From positions 1,406,766,694 to 1,406,830,693 of the forward strand of contig OY856412.1 of the NCBI GenBank assembly GCA_963693085.1: a stretch of 64,000 nucleotides of DNA, given 5' to 3'. Below are positions 42,626 to 55,165 of the stretch, piece by piece (position 1 is the first letter of the stretch; every line of letters begins with the position of its first letter). The position numbers were made by a program, and so were the translations under genes. Under the pieces are notes generated by a model. That model was given only the letters and a program-made list of their open reading frames with translations. It did no database searches and was not told where the DNA came from. The stretch comes from Alisma plantago-aquatica (taxonomy: Eukaryota; Streptophyta; Magnoliopsida; Alismatales; Alismataceae).

Positions 42626-45392
42626 CTGTGACTCTCCGCCGGTGTACTCAGGTTTAAGGAGGAGTCGAGAGCACACGTGGTTGTGCAGCACACGTGGATG
42701 TGCGATGAGGCCGTAGAGCCTGTGTCCTGTGCAGACCAGGACGAGTAGTCAGACTTAGCACTTCCCGGGTGTGTCGCTAAGTCTTGTACGGTGGGACCGT
42801 AGCATGAATTTGCTGCGGATCTTTATATGCAGAGTACACTGCATATATTTAGGGCATAATAATAAAATGAATAAGTAATCATATAGGATCACAGTAAATT
42901 TATATAACTGTTTATTTACCTGAATTATCTGTTGATGCTTAGAAATGTAATTATTATTTGTATATCTGCTATGTTATTAGGACTGCCTTGCTTAGTTCTG
43001 CATTTATGTTTAATTTCAATTTATAAACCTGATGAGTTGTTTAGTGATAGCTAAGTGAAATGCTATTCACTGAGCGAGTAGGCTCATACCTCTACTCAAA
43101 ACATTTTCAGGTTATTATCAGCAGCAGGAAATCTGAAGGATCCTTTCATCCTATCGCTTAGTCTGTAGAAGGTATACGTAGTTAGTAGTTAGAGGTCTCT
43201 TAGTCCTTTCCCCTCGATCTGTGGGACAAGGTGTGAGTGAGAGAGTGAATGTGTATTAAGATGTAAATTATCTGTTATGCTTTGTTTTATGTCGGACAAT
43301 GTAATATGTTGTAGACTCTGATTATTTTGTTAAATAGTTTAATAAAGATGCTTCCGTAGTTTGTTTAGTTTCATTTTATAGCCTAAATTAGATTATCTTT
43401 TCAATCTCTTTAAAATGTTTTAAAAAGTAAAGAGTGGTTTGCTTTTGTGTAAATCTCATCCTGTCGCGTCCTAATCTCGTGTATTGTGGTTAATGTGAGA
43501 TTGGGGCGTGACAACTTTGGTATCAGAGCTTTGGTTTGAGTACATAGTTACTCAAGGTCAGGGGACGATAAGAGACCAATAGGATTAAGGTTTAGGAGTC
43601 TTTCTTCTATCTGTAATTTTCTTACAGGAAGTGTTCTGTTATATTATTGCAGATAGCAGGAAGAGGATGTGGTCACGAGAATTAAGTAATGAGCTTAAGA
43701 TAAGTCGTTAAGAATCATTAAGGTCAAAAGATAAAGTTATAAGTAAGGCGAATGATAAATGATGTGTTTTTAGCTCTGGGAGGTCTGAGTGTTTAGATAC
43801 CCTGGCCAGGTGTCTGAATACTTAGATTGACCAGTATCAAGCTACTCTGTCTGTTCTTCTCTGGATGCCCTGGCCAGGTATGCAGAGGAAGGATAGGCTA
43901 GAGAGAAAACCCTAGAAATCTTAGGGTTAAGAGATCAGAAATTAATGTAGGAGTAAGAGATTAAATAAAGGATGTGATATAACTCCTACTTTATATTGTT
44001 TATTGATTAAAGATCATTAGAAACGCTCTTATATGCATGAATTTAGACTTTCAGTTTGTACAATAAGTATGATTCTTTTATATTGTTGTGATATGAAGTG
44101 AATTGTTTAATGTTTGTTTTCATTGTATTAAAGTAAACCCGAAATTATGTTTAATTGAGTTTGCCCTAAGTGGATATTCTTTCCACATGTTTAAGATTAA
44201 TAGGGGTTGATTAATCTCGAGTAGCTCTTGGCTTCAGGACTACAGGTTCGGCCTGGTCCGGCTGGCAGGATGCGTTACTGGGATCTAATGACTTCTATTA
44301 ACAGTAAAATAAGAATAGACTCTGGATGATTTAGACCCGTAACATAGTGAGAATGTATATACATTAGGATGTTTTAACTATGATAAGAAGTCTAAACGTT
44401 CCGTTGTCTTGAGAATTAGGGTTTGAAAAGCATAGACCCTAATCGGCCCAAAGTAGGGTTTTGATGATACATAAACACAAATTTTGATAAGTAAAGTGTC
44501 TCAGTAAATGATTTTTAGTATTTATGTGTAACTCTGATTTGGCTAAAATTGGAATATGATTTGGATATATAAAATGTAAACAACATTGGGAAATATCAGA
44601 ATTTTTGAAGAATGTTCTGACTTGTTTATTGGCCGAGTTTCAAACTCGACCGATCACATTTTCTGAATGATATAGCAGTGTGGTAATTGAATTTTATCTT
44701 TTTATTGGTATATCCAATTGATTTCAAATTTTAACTGTGCTTGAAAAACATAATTTTAGACACTCTGTTAAATTGGCATAATTTTTGGATGACTTTTGAC
44801 CTCTACAGTAAGGGTGTCGGCCGAGTTTGTAACTCAGCCGAACCTGCTGCAGACTGCAATATAGCAGGGCACTGTTCGATTTTTAATTAATTATTTGTAA
44901 CTTTAAATGATCTGAAATTTTTACTGGAGGTCTGAAACTTCATTAGGAACAACATATAAAATTTCCAGAATTTTTTGAGCTTCTGTTAGCTGTTTAATAA
45001 GCGAATTACATAAACTATTATGAAAACTAAATTTTCAGCCATATGAATAAAGTTGAGTGTTGGGTTAATATGTTATTGACCCAAGCAACTCAATTTGATC
45101 TATATGATCGATCACACATACACACAATAATGCTATGTTATTAATAAAGGATTAAACCTTAGAATGATTAAAGTTTTAGTAGTTTAAGGGATATCATTAG
45201 TGATGTAACCTCGAATACTAGTGTCTTTGTAAAATAAGATCTTGAGATATGTTCTATGAAAAGTAAACTGGCTTTGATAGTGACCTAGGGTTTTAAGGTA
45301 GTTAATCTGAACGGTACATGAACAACATGAAATGACTTAGAGGCAAGAGTAAAACATAAACCTAAAATGTAATTATAAGAAAGTAGCATAGA

Positions 45393-45545
45393 AAGCGGAG
45401 TATTATCCGATATATGACCTGAAGATAGTTGATGTAGTTCATGTTTTTAAGACATGGTGTCATTATCTTTATGATGTGACAATAGATTATCACCCTGGTA
45501 AGAAGAATGTGGTGAATAATGCTTCCAGCAGAAAGTCAAGTTCAA
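45393..45545 (+). pseudogene. E5 RNase H remnant with internal deletion
   Basis: The frame reads EYYPIYDLKIVDVVHVFKTW and HYLYDV, and then runs straight into IDYHPGKKNVV. In intact chromoviruses these two motifs are separated by the segment with the TDH active-site motif and the QRRW region, here missing. The left part corresponds to the YPTHDLEL...LKTWRHYL signature of Ty3/gypsy RNase H. Confidence 0.65.
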
Positions 45546-45889
45546 CAATTAATGCATTCTCTATGACGGGTTTCAATAGAGACCTGTTAGTAGAAATGTG
45601 GAAGTTGAACTTAGGCTTAGGGGTGACAACACAAAGTGATTTGATTGTATAGATGTAAGTTAAGCCTACTTCTTATGATCAAATCAAGGAACTACAATAG
45701 GGTGATAGTGAGATAAACCAGACCATGCATGACATGATGGGAGGAAAAGAGCCTAGAATTTAAGTTTTTAAATGATAAGATGTTGTATTAGCATGACATG
45801 TTGTGTGTACCTCGAGATAGTGTAAATTTCTTTTAAGGGGAAAAGGCTGAAAGAAAAGATTCTTATGGAAGTGTATGTATTGATGTATG

Positions 45890-46320
45890 CTATGCTTTCA
45901 GGAAACACTAAGATGTATATGAATCTCAAGAAGTTGAAATGGATGGTCAGATATACAGAAGGATGTAGCTGAGTACGTGGTTAGAAGTAGTATGTGCCAG
46001 TAGGTTAAGGTTGAACCCTAGAAATCTACAGCTACCTTGTAATCTTTTTCTATGCCTAAATGGGAATGGGAATTTATCACAATGGATTTTGTGGTAAGAT
46101 TACCCAGGACATCTAGAGGTTGTGATTTGATATGAATGACTGTGGATAGATTAATTTAGTCTACTCACTTTCTTCATATTAAGTCGACCTTTGATGTCTC
46201 GAGACTTGACTAAGATATACATGGATAAAATAATTAGGTTACTTGGTAATCCAGTTTCAATCATATCATATTGAGTTTAAAAATTCACAACTGATAATGG
46301 TACGGTTTGAGTATGAACCC
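45890..46320 (+). pseudogene. E5 integrase remnant
   Basis: The zinc-finger region is recognisable as MYMNLKKLKWMVRYTEGC (near 45910-45970). The core starts WEWEFITMDFVVRLPRTSRG (first catalytic Asp in MDF) and continues with VDRLI, STHFLHIKSTF, IIRLLGNPVSIIS and KFTTDNG. Stops and frameshifts are frequent, and the second Asp and the Glu cannot be identified. The sequence type is Tekay/Del chromovirus. Confidence 0.65.
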
Positions 46321-47405
46321 AGAAAACACAGATTTGGTAAATCATTAGATGCATGATTTCAAGCTAGCAAGACAGCATTAAAATATGTAAATAAACCAAA
46401 TTGCATGCTTCCTGTTATGTTAATGTGTGTGACCTGACATTTTACATGAATTGGCACATTTCTCTAAGATATTATCAGAAATTCTCAAGTACTATTAAAT
46501 ATTTATGATATGATACGTAAATAACTCTTAATTGAGTTATGTGATGCATAAACCAGGATTTGGGGTTAATATGCACGTACTTCGAGAAATTTCAGATAAT
46601 CAATAAATATTACAGATGGTTTCTTATAAGAGGAGTAAATTACTCTTGTTGGTGTAATAAAATGTTCAATTACATGAAATTCAGTATGTATGTGCCAAAA
46701 TTGATTTGAGTTTGGAATATTTATGAATTTTTAATCTGTCTACATGCATGATATAAACATTATTCAGTAATTACAATGATTTGAAATATACTGCTCTGCC
46801 AGTTCCAGAATGATATCGTATTGTGATTTGAACTGCAATCAAACAAATGAGATAATGGAAACCCTAAGAGTAGGGTGTTGCCATGTGATTAGTGAATGAG
46901 ATAACCCTAAGAGTAGGGTGTTGGCATGTGATGAATGAACAAGGCAAATGAAACCCTGAGGATAGGGTGTACGATGAATCAAGTATTTTGATATCAGTTT
47001 TCATTATGAGATGTGATGATTTTAACAGTTAAATTGCACGATTTTAATTTAGTACCAGATTGACATGTATTCTGTTTATTTAAGAATTTTAATTTGTCTT
47101 CATGTATAGTATAATAATTTCTTGGTAATTACCATAAATTGAGATATTGTTATAACAGTTCTGGAAAGATAATGTTTTGTGGGTTGATCTGGGATCAGAT
47201 CAGATGTGTCCTAGGTTAAGGGACCTATGCGGATGGTTGATCAGAGGATCAAGAAACTCACGAATTGTGAGGTACCATTAGTGATAGTTTTGTGGAGAAA
47301 TCTTAACCTAAAGGAAGGCACGTGGAAACACGAGTCAGGAATGAATGACAAGTTTCCTTTCTCTTTTAGGAATTTCGGGACGAAATTCTTTTAAGGGGAA
47401 AAGGT

Positions 47406-50052
47406 TGTTATGACCCACTCCACGATTAACTAATAAATACCTCGAATTACGTGAAACACCCCAATTAGTGTTGAACATCAAATTAAAATATCATGGTTAA
47501 TCAAATAAGTTAAAATGTGAATCAATAGTTGAGTTTGAAGCATCTGAGGTAATTAATGTTAATGGCTATGATGATCGTTAGGATAATTAAGTTGAGTTGA
47601 GTACTCATTGTTGCAATTAGTGATTTGACCTGTTGTGACAAGCTAGTTAACATAATTTTATGCCCTGGGATGATAGAGAATCTCGTGCTTGAGAGTTTGC
47701 AAGAAGAATCATTTGAATCCGACTTTCAAGTCATGAGTTATGAGTTTTTGGAGCTTTGAGGGACTAGATTGTAATTTTGGATAGTTGGTGGGCAATTTGC
47801 ATTTCGCCCCCTAGCCCTTTCTCGCTTATCTTCCTTCTTCAGCGATCGGTTACAGGAACCGACTAAACACCCCGATAGAACAGGAGCAGGAGGCCACACC
47901 TAGGGCCGGAGTGGCGATTCAGGGCGATTCAGCTAACCATCGAGCTCTGCCCACTCCTCTCCTTCTTTTCTTCCTCGTCCTCCACACCCTAGTGCTGCCC
48001 AGCCGCGCCCCTACCTGCCTCAACCCACAGGAGAAGCCATGGGCGGCCGCCCAGCGGCTGGGGCCCCTCTTGGGCATAGCCATCACTCTAAAAACGACTG
48101 CCTTGAGTCCGACCTTGAGGCTTAGGTGCAAATCCGTAGCCCCCAATGTTGATTTAGCTCCTAGCCGAGCTTGTTTCTGACCTGTACGTGGAGCTGCTAC
48201 TACTTGCGGCAGCAGGTCTGACCAGGGGCATCAAGGACGCGAGCTAGCACTCCAAAATGATGCCGTCAGACATGTCTGGAGGTCCAGATCAGGGACCCGT
48301 AGCCCTAGCTGCGTCTAGAACCAAGTAGAACCCTCTCCTTCAACCGTTCCTTTGCAACAGGTTCGTTTTAGTTTCCAGTCAGTGCGTCGTTCGGCCGAGT
48401 TGCATATGATTCGGCCGAGTTCCTTTATTAGGATTAACGAGCAGTGTTTTGATCGGCCGAATTGGGCATGATTCGACCGAGTTTCCCTTTATAGGAAATC
48501 AATCAGGGTTTGGATCGGCCGAGTTGCTGGTGGATCGGCCGAGTTGTCAGCCGATCGGCCGAGTTCTCAGTTTGGTCGGCCGAGTTCCAGAAGTGTGAGT
48601 AGTAGTTCATTCAGTAATCATTATTTAACTCAATTTAAATGTATTATTGCTTCTGTATCAGTTAGTATAACTTCTAAACAGTGTAGTACATACAATAGAG
48701 TATGTTAGTTTCATTGGAGCTTGAAATACTTAATATGCTTAGTGAAAAATGATGAAATTTCCTGTATTATAGTTGCAATGTATGTGCTGATATAAAAATA
48801 GATGTTTAGCATTGAATGTGGATAAATGATACTGAATCATATTTAATGATGATAATGGATTTATATTTGCTTCATGTGTTATTTAGATTGTGCAATATGC
48901 TTGAAATGTGATATTCCTGTTTAAATGTTTATTTGTTAATTAATTAATAGACCTAGATGCCCTAACACCGTAGAACCCCTTAGACGGGTCTGCAACTTTG
49001 GGGTGAAACTCGTGTTGCAACATCATCCGTGCTTGTGTCGCGGACAAACGAGGAAACAGAGGCAGTGTCCAACAACAATCGTGCTTGTGTCACGATGGCA
49101 CTGCGATAACAAAAGAAAACACGGTTATCTAACACCATTCGTGCTTGTGTCGCGAAGGTAACCCTGTGACTCTCCGCCGGTGTACTCAGGTTTAAGGAGG
49201 AGTCGAGAGCACACGTGGTTGTGCAGCACACGTGGATGTGCGATGAGGCCGTAGAGCCTGTGTCCTGTGCAGACCAGGACGAGTAGTCAGACTTAGCACT
49301 TCTCGGGTGTGTCGCTAAGTCTTGTACGGTGGGACCATAGCATGAATTTGCTGCGGATCTTTATATGCAGAGTACACTGCATATATTTAGGGCATAATAA
49401 TAAAATGAATAAGTAATCATGTAGGATCACAGTAAATTTATATAACTGTTTATTTACCTGAATTATCTGTTGATGCTTAGAAATGTAATTATTATATGTA
49501 TATCTGCTATGTTATTAGGACTGCCTTGCTTAGTTCTGCATTTATGTTTAATTTCAATTTATAAACCTGATGAGTTGTTTAGTGATAGCTAAGTGAAATG
49601 ATATTCACTAGAGCGAGTAGGCTCATACCTCTACTCAAAACATTTTCAGGTTATTATCAGCAGCAGGAAATCTGAAGGATCCTTTCATCCTATCGCTTAG
49701 TCTGTAGAAGGTATACGTAGTTAGTAGTTAGAGGTCTCTTAGTCCTTTCCCCTCGATCTGTGGGACAAGGTGTGAGTGAGAGAGTGAATGTGTATTAAGA
49801 TGTAAATTATATGTTATGCTTTGTTTTATGTCGGACAATGTAATATGTTGTAGACTCTGATTATTTTGTTAAACAGTTTAATAAATATGCTTCCGCAGTT
49901 TGTTTAGTTTCATTTTACAGCCTAAATTAGATTATCTTTTCAATCTCTTTAAAATGTTTTAAAAAGTAAAGAGTGGTTGGCTTTTGTGTAAATCCCATCC
50001 TGTCGCGTCCTAATCTCGTGTATTGTGGTTAATGTGAGATTGGGGCGTGACA
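47406..50052 (+). mobile_element. E5 LTR, second copy (3' LTR)
   Basis: The LTR is 2647 bp, with TGTTATGACC at the start and GGGGCGTGACA at the end. It lacks a 20-bp GCAGCTGC-rich stretch found at about 41495-41520 in the first copy. The frames at 47911-48180 and 48980-49231 lie in the GC-rich leader and show no known domain. Confidence 0.85.
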
Positions 50053-51601
50053 ACTCTAGTGATACTGAATCACATAGCATGTAAAATATAGAGGCAAATA
50101 GAAAAGTATGGTCAGAATTATACAATGTCGCCATATCATACAATGGACAACACATACATCCACATACAAATGGGAACAAGGTACCACATATCCACAAATA
50201 AACATCCACATCACAGTGGGCACATAGCATCAATAAGTTCAACATGCACCAAGGCACAAGATAAGAGTCCAAAAGAATATCCATGATCAAAAGATCAACA
50301 ACAAATAAGATACTTCACATGAAGCATGATTTTCAAAAGAAAAGAATAATGTGTAGGCTAATGTCCATAGGACCAAGATAAAGAAGAAAGTAGGATAATT
50401 ACTCAATAAGAATAATTAGGGATGCAAACATACCTCAACTTTAAAGTCCAAAGTCTGAAGTTACTTCTAGGTCCAAGCCTAGGCCTCCAAAGAACCTATT
50501 AAGTATATAGGTAGATTTTGTGTTAATTCCATATTAATTAAGAATCACCTTTTTCATTATTTGTGATTTAAGTTATCAAAACCATGCCACATTTTATTTC
50601 ATATAATTCTGAGTCCAAAACATAATTTATTATATTTTTCTGACTTATAGATATTTAGTTATGAATTTCACAAGTTATAATCTATTTAGATTAGTCCATT
50701 AAAATCACATACTATCAAACATTGGATTTAGTCATCAAAACTTATATCATTAGATAGGTATTATTTTTATGATTCCAACGAGTGTTTATTGATATTTCAA
50801 AAGCGATAATTCAAAAGCGAGAGAGAAGAGAGAGGGAGAGGGTCGCGGCTCTGAGTTGGCCCAATCAGGGCTGGCCAACTTGGCCGTCCTCTCATCCAGC
50901 TCAGTCGAAGCAAGCACAAAGTCAGAAGAGGCAAAACCCGCAAAGTTACCAAAATGCCCTTCAACATTAGAACAAAAATAAGGGAAAGATAGGAGGGTAG
51001 AGGTGAGAAATCAGAGAAATTTCTCCCTACCAGCAACCCACCATGGCTGTGAGAGCCGACCTCCAGGCAGGAAGCTATAGGGAGTTTAGGACAACCAGGC
51101 ATCCTAAAAAAATCGCCCAAATGTGTCAGAAAATCGAGATAAACTCGACGAGCCAAGAAGAAGAGGAAACCATGGAGAAACTCAGCAGAGACGACGGCAA
51201 GTCAGAGCTATAGAGAAATCGTGATTCGAAGGATTACAAAGTAACAGAGCAAAACAACTATGAAGACGGCTTCGCAAGCCCTCCATGAATCTGCCCAGGC
51301 ACTGCCCGCGTGAGAAGGCCTCTCAGAATATCCTGTTGAGGAGACTCCGGTGAGCTACAGGTCACCGAGCAGGGTGGATCAACTCGCCAAGCTACAAAGC
51401 AAAAAGGCATTGCCGGCAAGTTCAAAACATACCGGAGATGGTTTAAAAGAAAGGAATTGAGCGATGGTTGCAGTTACATGTTATGCCCAATCCGAGAGTC
51501 TCTGAAGGACGACGGATTAGGAAGGGCATGCTCGGGGTGGAAATGAAGAAATTGAGGGAAGGGAACGGTTACTCAGGGGTTGAGGGAACCCTGGGTATCG
51601 T

Positions 51602-51612
51602 CATATATATAC
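51602..51612 (-). promoter_or_regulatory. E0 LTR TATA box
   Basis: GTATATATATG on the minus strand at the border between AT-rich U3 and the GC-richer leader. Confidence 0.55.
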
Positions 51613-52030
51613 AGAACCGCATGATGAGGCTTTGGGAACAAGAGGGGTAAGAGAAGGTTTTGGGTTTTTTTATCTTAGGAAACTTAGGGGCAAGGTATAG
51701 CTTGTTAGATTTGGAAGTTTCTCACGAATACAACTATCAAAAAACCAGGAGAAAGGTGGTCAAATGAGGGAGAACGATCGGCATGAATCCTTCAGCTGTT
51801 GTACATGCCCAATCAGACTCCTACCAAAGGTAGGAGATGACTTTATAGCCACCCAATCCTAGATCTAATGGTAGAGAAAGATAGGCGTATAAAGATAATC
51901 TGGGAAACAGCATGACAGGGAAACATTAGGTGAAATCTGATTAAAATTTGTGACAAAATCGAATTCATGTAATAAAGTGGCATAACATTAATATCCTTTT
52001 TCTCTTTCTTCAATTAGGGGTTCAAACCTT

Positions 52031-52530
52031 ATCCAAATTAGATGAAAAATTAAACATAGGCCTAATAAGGCATGTAGATTTCGATTGTGCAATTAGATTT
52101 TCCTTTTGAAGACTTTAGATGCATTAATTACACAAACCTTACTTTCTCTTCCCTCATGCATTCATGACATTAGGATTATCCAAATTAGGTGAAACTTCAT
52201 CCACAAGTTAATTTAAGTGTGTTGAATACGAATTTGGCATTATATTCATATTTTGAAGACATATATCACATTATTGAGCATTAATGCCTTTTATTAACTT
52301 TCTCTCTCCTAAACTTACCCTATTATTTCAAGGTTATCCAAATTAGATGAAATTTGTCATGTGGGCTTATTTTGATGAGTAGATTATGATTTTGAAGTCT
52401 AATTTCACTTTTGAGAATTTCTTACATGTGTTATGTCATATGGCCCACTAGTGGCCCATTAATTCATTATACATCCAATTGAGTTCTTTATCTTCATATT
52501 ACCATCCAAAATAGTTATGTGACATGTTAG
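52031..52530. repeat. E0 U3 degenerate ~150-bp tandem repeat
   Basis: ATCCAAATTAGATGAAA and close variants start at 52031, 52178, 52336 and, weaker, 52504. Flanking text also recurs (TTTTGAAG, TTTCTCTCTCC). The reverse complement resembles the repeats in the E6 LTR (57496-58350). Confidence 0.6.
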
Positions 52531-52669
52531 ATTACATTAGGGTGATATATTCAGGCTTTAGCTCATTAGGACTTTATTAAACATCTTTTAAGGTCCAACA
52601 CTCAACCTTGTTTGGATAAGCTCAAAAGGTCAAAGCTCTAGGGTAGGGTCCAAGATCTGGTATGTTATA

Positions 52670-54663
52670 ATGATTAACCATCATTCCTTAATTTCATTAA
52701 GTTCAGTTCAACAAAATAGGTGGCAATGATGTTACAAATCAGCATCTCAGACTAAACCATAGGCTCATACACTTACTTAGGTCAAAGAACATCCTTCACA
52801 CATAGCATCCCCATCTAATTATGCATGTACAATGTAAATCATTACCGTCGAATCCCATACTATACTCAAGTATGAACTCATACATAACGCAAGGATTAAC
52901 CATTGGATTGTAGCATCAAACCAAGTCATCAAAACTTAGAGCTCATCAACCATCGATTCATATAGGTGCAAAATCATTAGATGTTAGATAGACAAAACCA
53001 TCGGATTATATCAATTCGAGGGTAAAGGTAAGACTACAAACTCATGGACTTAAAAGCATTGATTCTAAATCATTAAATCCAAACCATTGGATCAGTGAAG
53101 TAGGCACAAGCCATAAAATTATAAACCACACATAAGACTATCAGGTTCAAGGCAAACAAAGCCATGGAATCATATGCATTAATCACCACCATTGGATCCT
53201 GAGAAGCCATAGGATTACACACCTAGAAGGACCATAGTTTGCTGACCTCAGAAGTACCATCAGTTGTGGACGTCAGGTTCACCTTCAGTTGTGGACAACA
53301 GTGCCACCATCAGATGCTGACATCAAGGAAACTATTGATCTAGCAACCGATGCAACCATTGGTTGAGAACCATCAACCAAGGAGTCATCGATACTATCGA
53401 GTCTTGATCCAATAGAGCCATCGACTGTCATCATTAGGTGAGAAAATAGATAAGCAAAGCCATTTTTTGAGAGACCATAGAAACCATTGTTTGGTAGAAC
53501 TTAATACCATTGATTTAGCCACTTGAAAGAGCATCAAAACCATCATATGTGAGAGGAAACATAGTCATCGGTTTCAAGCACAAAACAAAATCCAAATAAC
53601 AACTAAGGTACCCACCATCAGTTGGAATAAGGGGCCCAACCATAGGATCATGAACAAGGTAGAAATCAGTCCAAAACACTAAGGGAAAGCCATCATTTGT
53701 CACCTCAAAGAAACCCTAGAATCAAGGGACAAAAGCCATCGACTTGTACCACATGAGGGAGCATTAAAACCATCATTTCTCAAGCATAAGAAGGTCCAAA
53801 ATAGAAGGTAAGTATAAACCATAGGTTGGCACAAGAAGGTCAACCAAAATAGCACCATAACCAAACCATCGGGTTGCAACAAAAGGAAATAAATCAGCTC
53901 AAAACCCTAAGAAGGAACCATTTATGAGTGAACAAAACCCATTGTTTTTCACATATAGGCAAGGTCTAGAACATCCACTACCAAAGAAGGATCATGCACA
54001 AGGTTTAGGGTTAACACAAGAAGATAAAATACTCAAGAAATACTACGTAGGCTCAAGCCCTAGGCAAGATAGCATCTTTTCACTTATAACTTTGTTTTTA
54101 GAACAAGATCATGTACATGCAAGCTAGGAGTAAGCAATGAACATGGAGGAAGTTATATAACTTGCCTCAAGGTTGAAGATGGAGCTCTAAACAGCAAGGT
54201 AGCTTGAGGAAAGAAGGTATAAACCCTATCTTGAGCACTCCACTCGGCCACTCTAGCTCCTTTTTCAAAAAGTAAGGTAGAAACCATTGAGTTCTATCAC
54301 TCAAGGTAGCCCATCTGTGAGGGGAAACCCTAAGTTCAACCCTAGCTAGGTAGATGTCACCACCCAAACCAAGGTGCAACTATGTGGCCCAATGCACAAA
54401 TATCTCAAGCATGAAAATATGTGGGGCACAACAATCACGTGACAAATTACAAGAAAAACCCTAGATATTGGTAAATTGCATCAAAGTCCAAAACAAGCAT
54501 ATAAATGCATAACTTGCTCAAACAGTGTCCAAACTGGACCAAACTTGAAACTTAGCTTTTTTGCATGATGTAAAAGCACATATTAGGGTTATTTTAAGGT
54601 TTTAAGCATCCAATTATGATAAGCAAGTATGTTCAACTAAAAAGCAAGGTCAGGGGCCTTACA
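52670..54663 (-). mobile_element. Possible truncated LTR next to E0
   Basis: The right edge reads GGGGCCTTACA, which on the minus strand is TGTAAGGCCCCTGACC, a plausible gypsy LTR start. The left side is cut by E0. At 52850-53900 a degenerate ACCATTGGATT / ACCATCGGTTG motif occurs dozens of times, similar in style to the motif arrays of E1, E3 and E5. The short ORFs here (for example 53515-53882) lie in that array and are not credible genes. No PPT follows the edge, so an LTR is only a possibility. Confidence 0.35.
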
Positions 54664-54706
54664 CCCATGACATGTCCCAAGTCCATCCGTCAAGCAATTC
54701 CTTCAT

Positions 54707-55165
54707 ACCGCCCTACTAAAGGTTGCACTTCATACTCTTTGTGGATGCCACTTATCAAAACCATTCCAAGAAATTCAGCATCAGTATACATGTGCTCGAC
54801 AATTCAAGCAAGACACTACTAGGCAACAATCTACAAAGACGATCTTCTTTGGTTGTAGAGTATGAGCTCCAGTGCATCTTCAATACATTGGAACTCTACA
54901 AGAACAAAAATTAACTGAATCATGTCAACTAGTCGGATGATTATTTGGTCATTCTAGCCTTGACTGATCATTGCCTTACAATTCCCTGACTAGCTCACAT
55001 CAAGAGACTAATCTCTCAACTCTCTACCACTGTTGGCAACCCTATCTTTTCCTTCATACTGTGTATTCATAATATTGTGATTGATAGCTTTGCAAAGCAC
55101 TCTTTACTGTATACTTCCCCCATAGTATTTTTTGATGTAATACCCCCTGGATAATAGTGAAGGTT
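54707..55165 (+). pseudogene. Degraded RNase H domain, probably from a LINE-type retrotransposon
   Basis: The frame reads LFVDATYQNHSKKFSISIHV, then LVVEYELQCIFNTLEL and, after stops, FAKHSLLYTSPIVFFDVIPP. The Asp-Ala-Thr-Tyr start, the Glu helix and the closing LAKHSL...PP pattern match RNase H domains at the end of plant LINE ORF2 and related host-like proteins. No RT or endonuclease was seen nearby, and stops interrupt the second half. Confidence 0.45.

Larger units (their letters stand above)
40847..43513 (+). mobile_element. E5 LTR, first copy
   Basis: The LTR is 2667 bp, TGTTATGACC...GGGGCGTGACA. It contains about nine copies of a TCGGCCGAGTT motif (41850-42050) and a threefold ~60-bp repeat marked by TCGTGCTTGTGTCGCG (42470-42620). 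PBS TGGTATCAGAGC follows at 43518-43529. Confidence 0.85.
43514..47405 (+). mobile_element. E5 internal region, heavily degraded
   Basis: PBS TGGTATCAGAGC is at 43518-43529. A gag-like start (AGRGCGHEN) may lie near 43655-43690, but no gag domain can be followed. Pol remnants are listed separately. A threefold ~60-bp repeat with GAAACCCTAAGAGTAGGGTG lies at 46858-46975. The PPT is at about 47385-47405. At 3.9 kb the internal region is well short of a complete gypsy internal region. Confidence 0.75.
40434..50052 (+). mobile_element. E5: Tekay/Del-like Ty3/gypsy element, 5'-truncated partial tandem
   Basis: The order is a 413-bp piece of internal 3' end (40434-40846), LTR (40847-43513), degraded internal region (43514-47405), LTR (47406-50052). 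The first piece repeats 46993-47405 at an offset of 6559, so a second internal region once preceded the first LTR. The repeated 3.1-kb blocks are about 99% identical by eye, with one 20-bp indel near 41500/48050. The left end is not an LTR end, so no TSD can be tested. Confidence 0.8.
50053..52669 (-). mobile_element. E0 5' LTR, second segment
   Basis: It continues the LTR interrupted by E5 and ends at 52669 with TATGTTATA (TATGTTACA in the other copy). In minus orientation U3 is AT-rich with ~150-bp repeats, followed by a TATA box at 51602-51612 and a GC-rich leader (51560 down to about 50800). Full LTR length is about 3.1 kb. No convincing gene is present. Confidence 0.8.

Noticed and set aside
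42442..42693. 83-codon minus-strand frame, nearly identical at 48980-49231
   Set aside because: Identity only reflects the near-identical E5 LTRs. It covers the threefold ~60-bp repeat and is antisense to the element.
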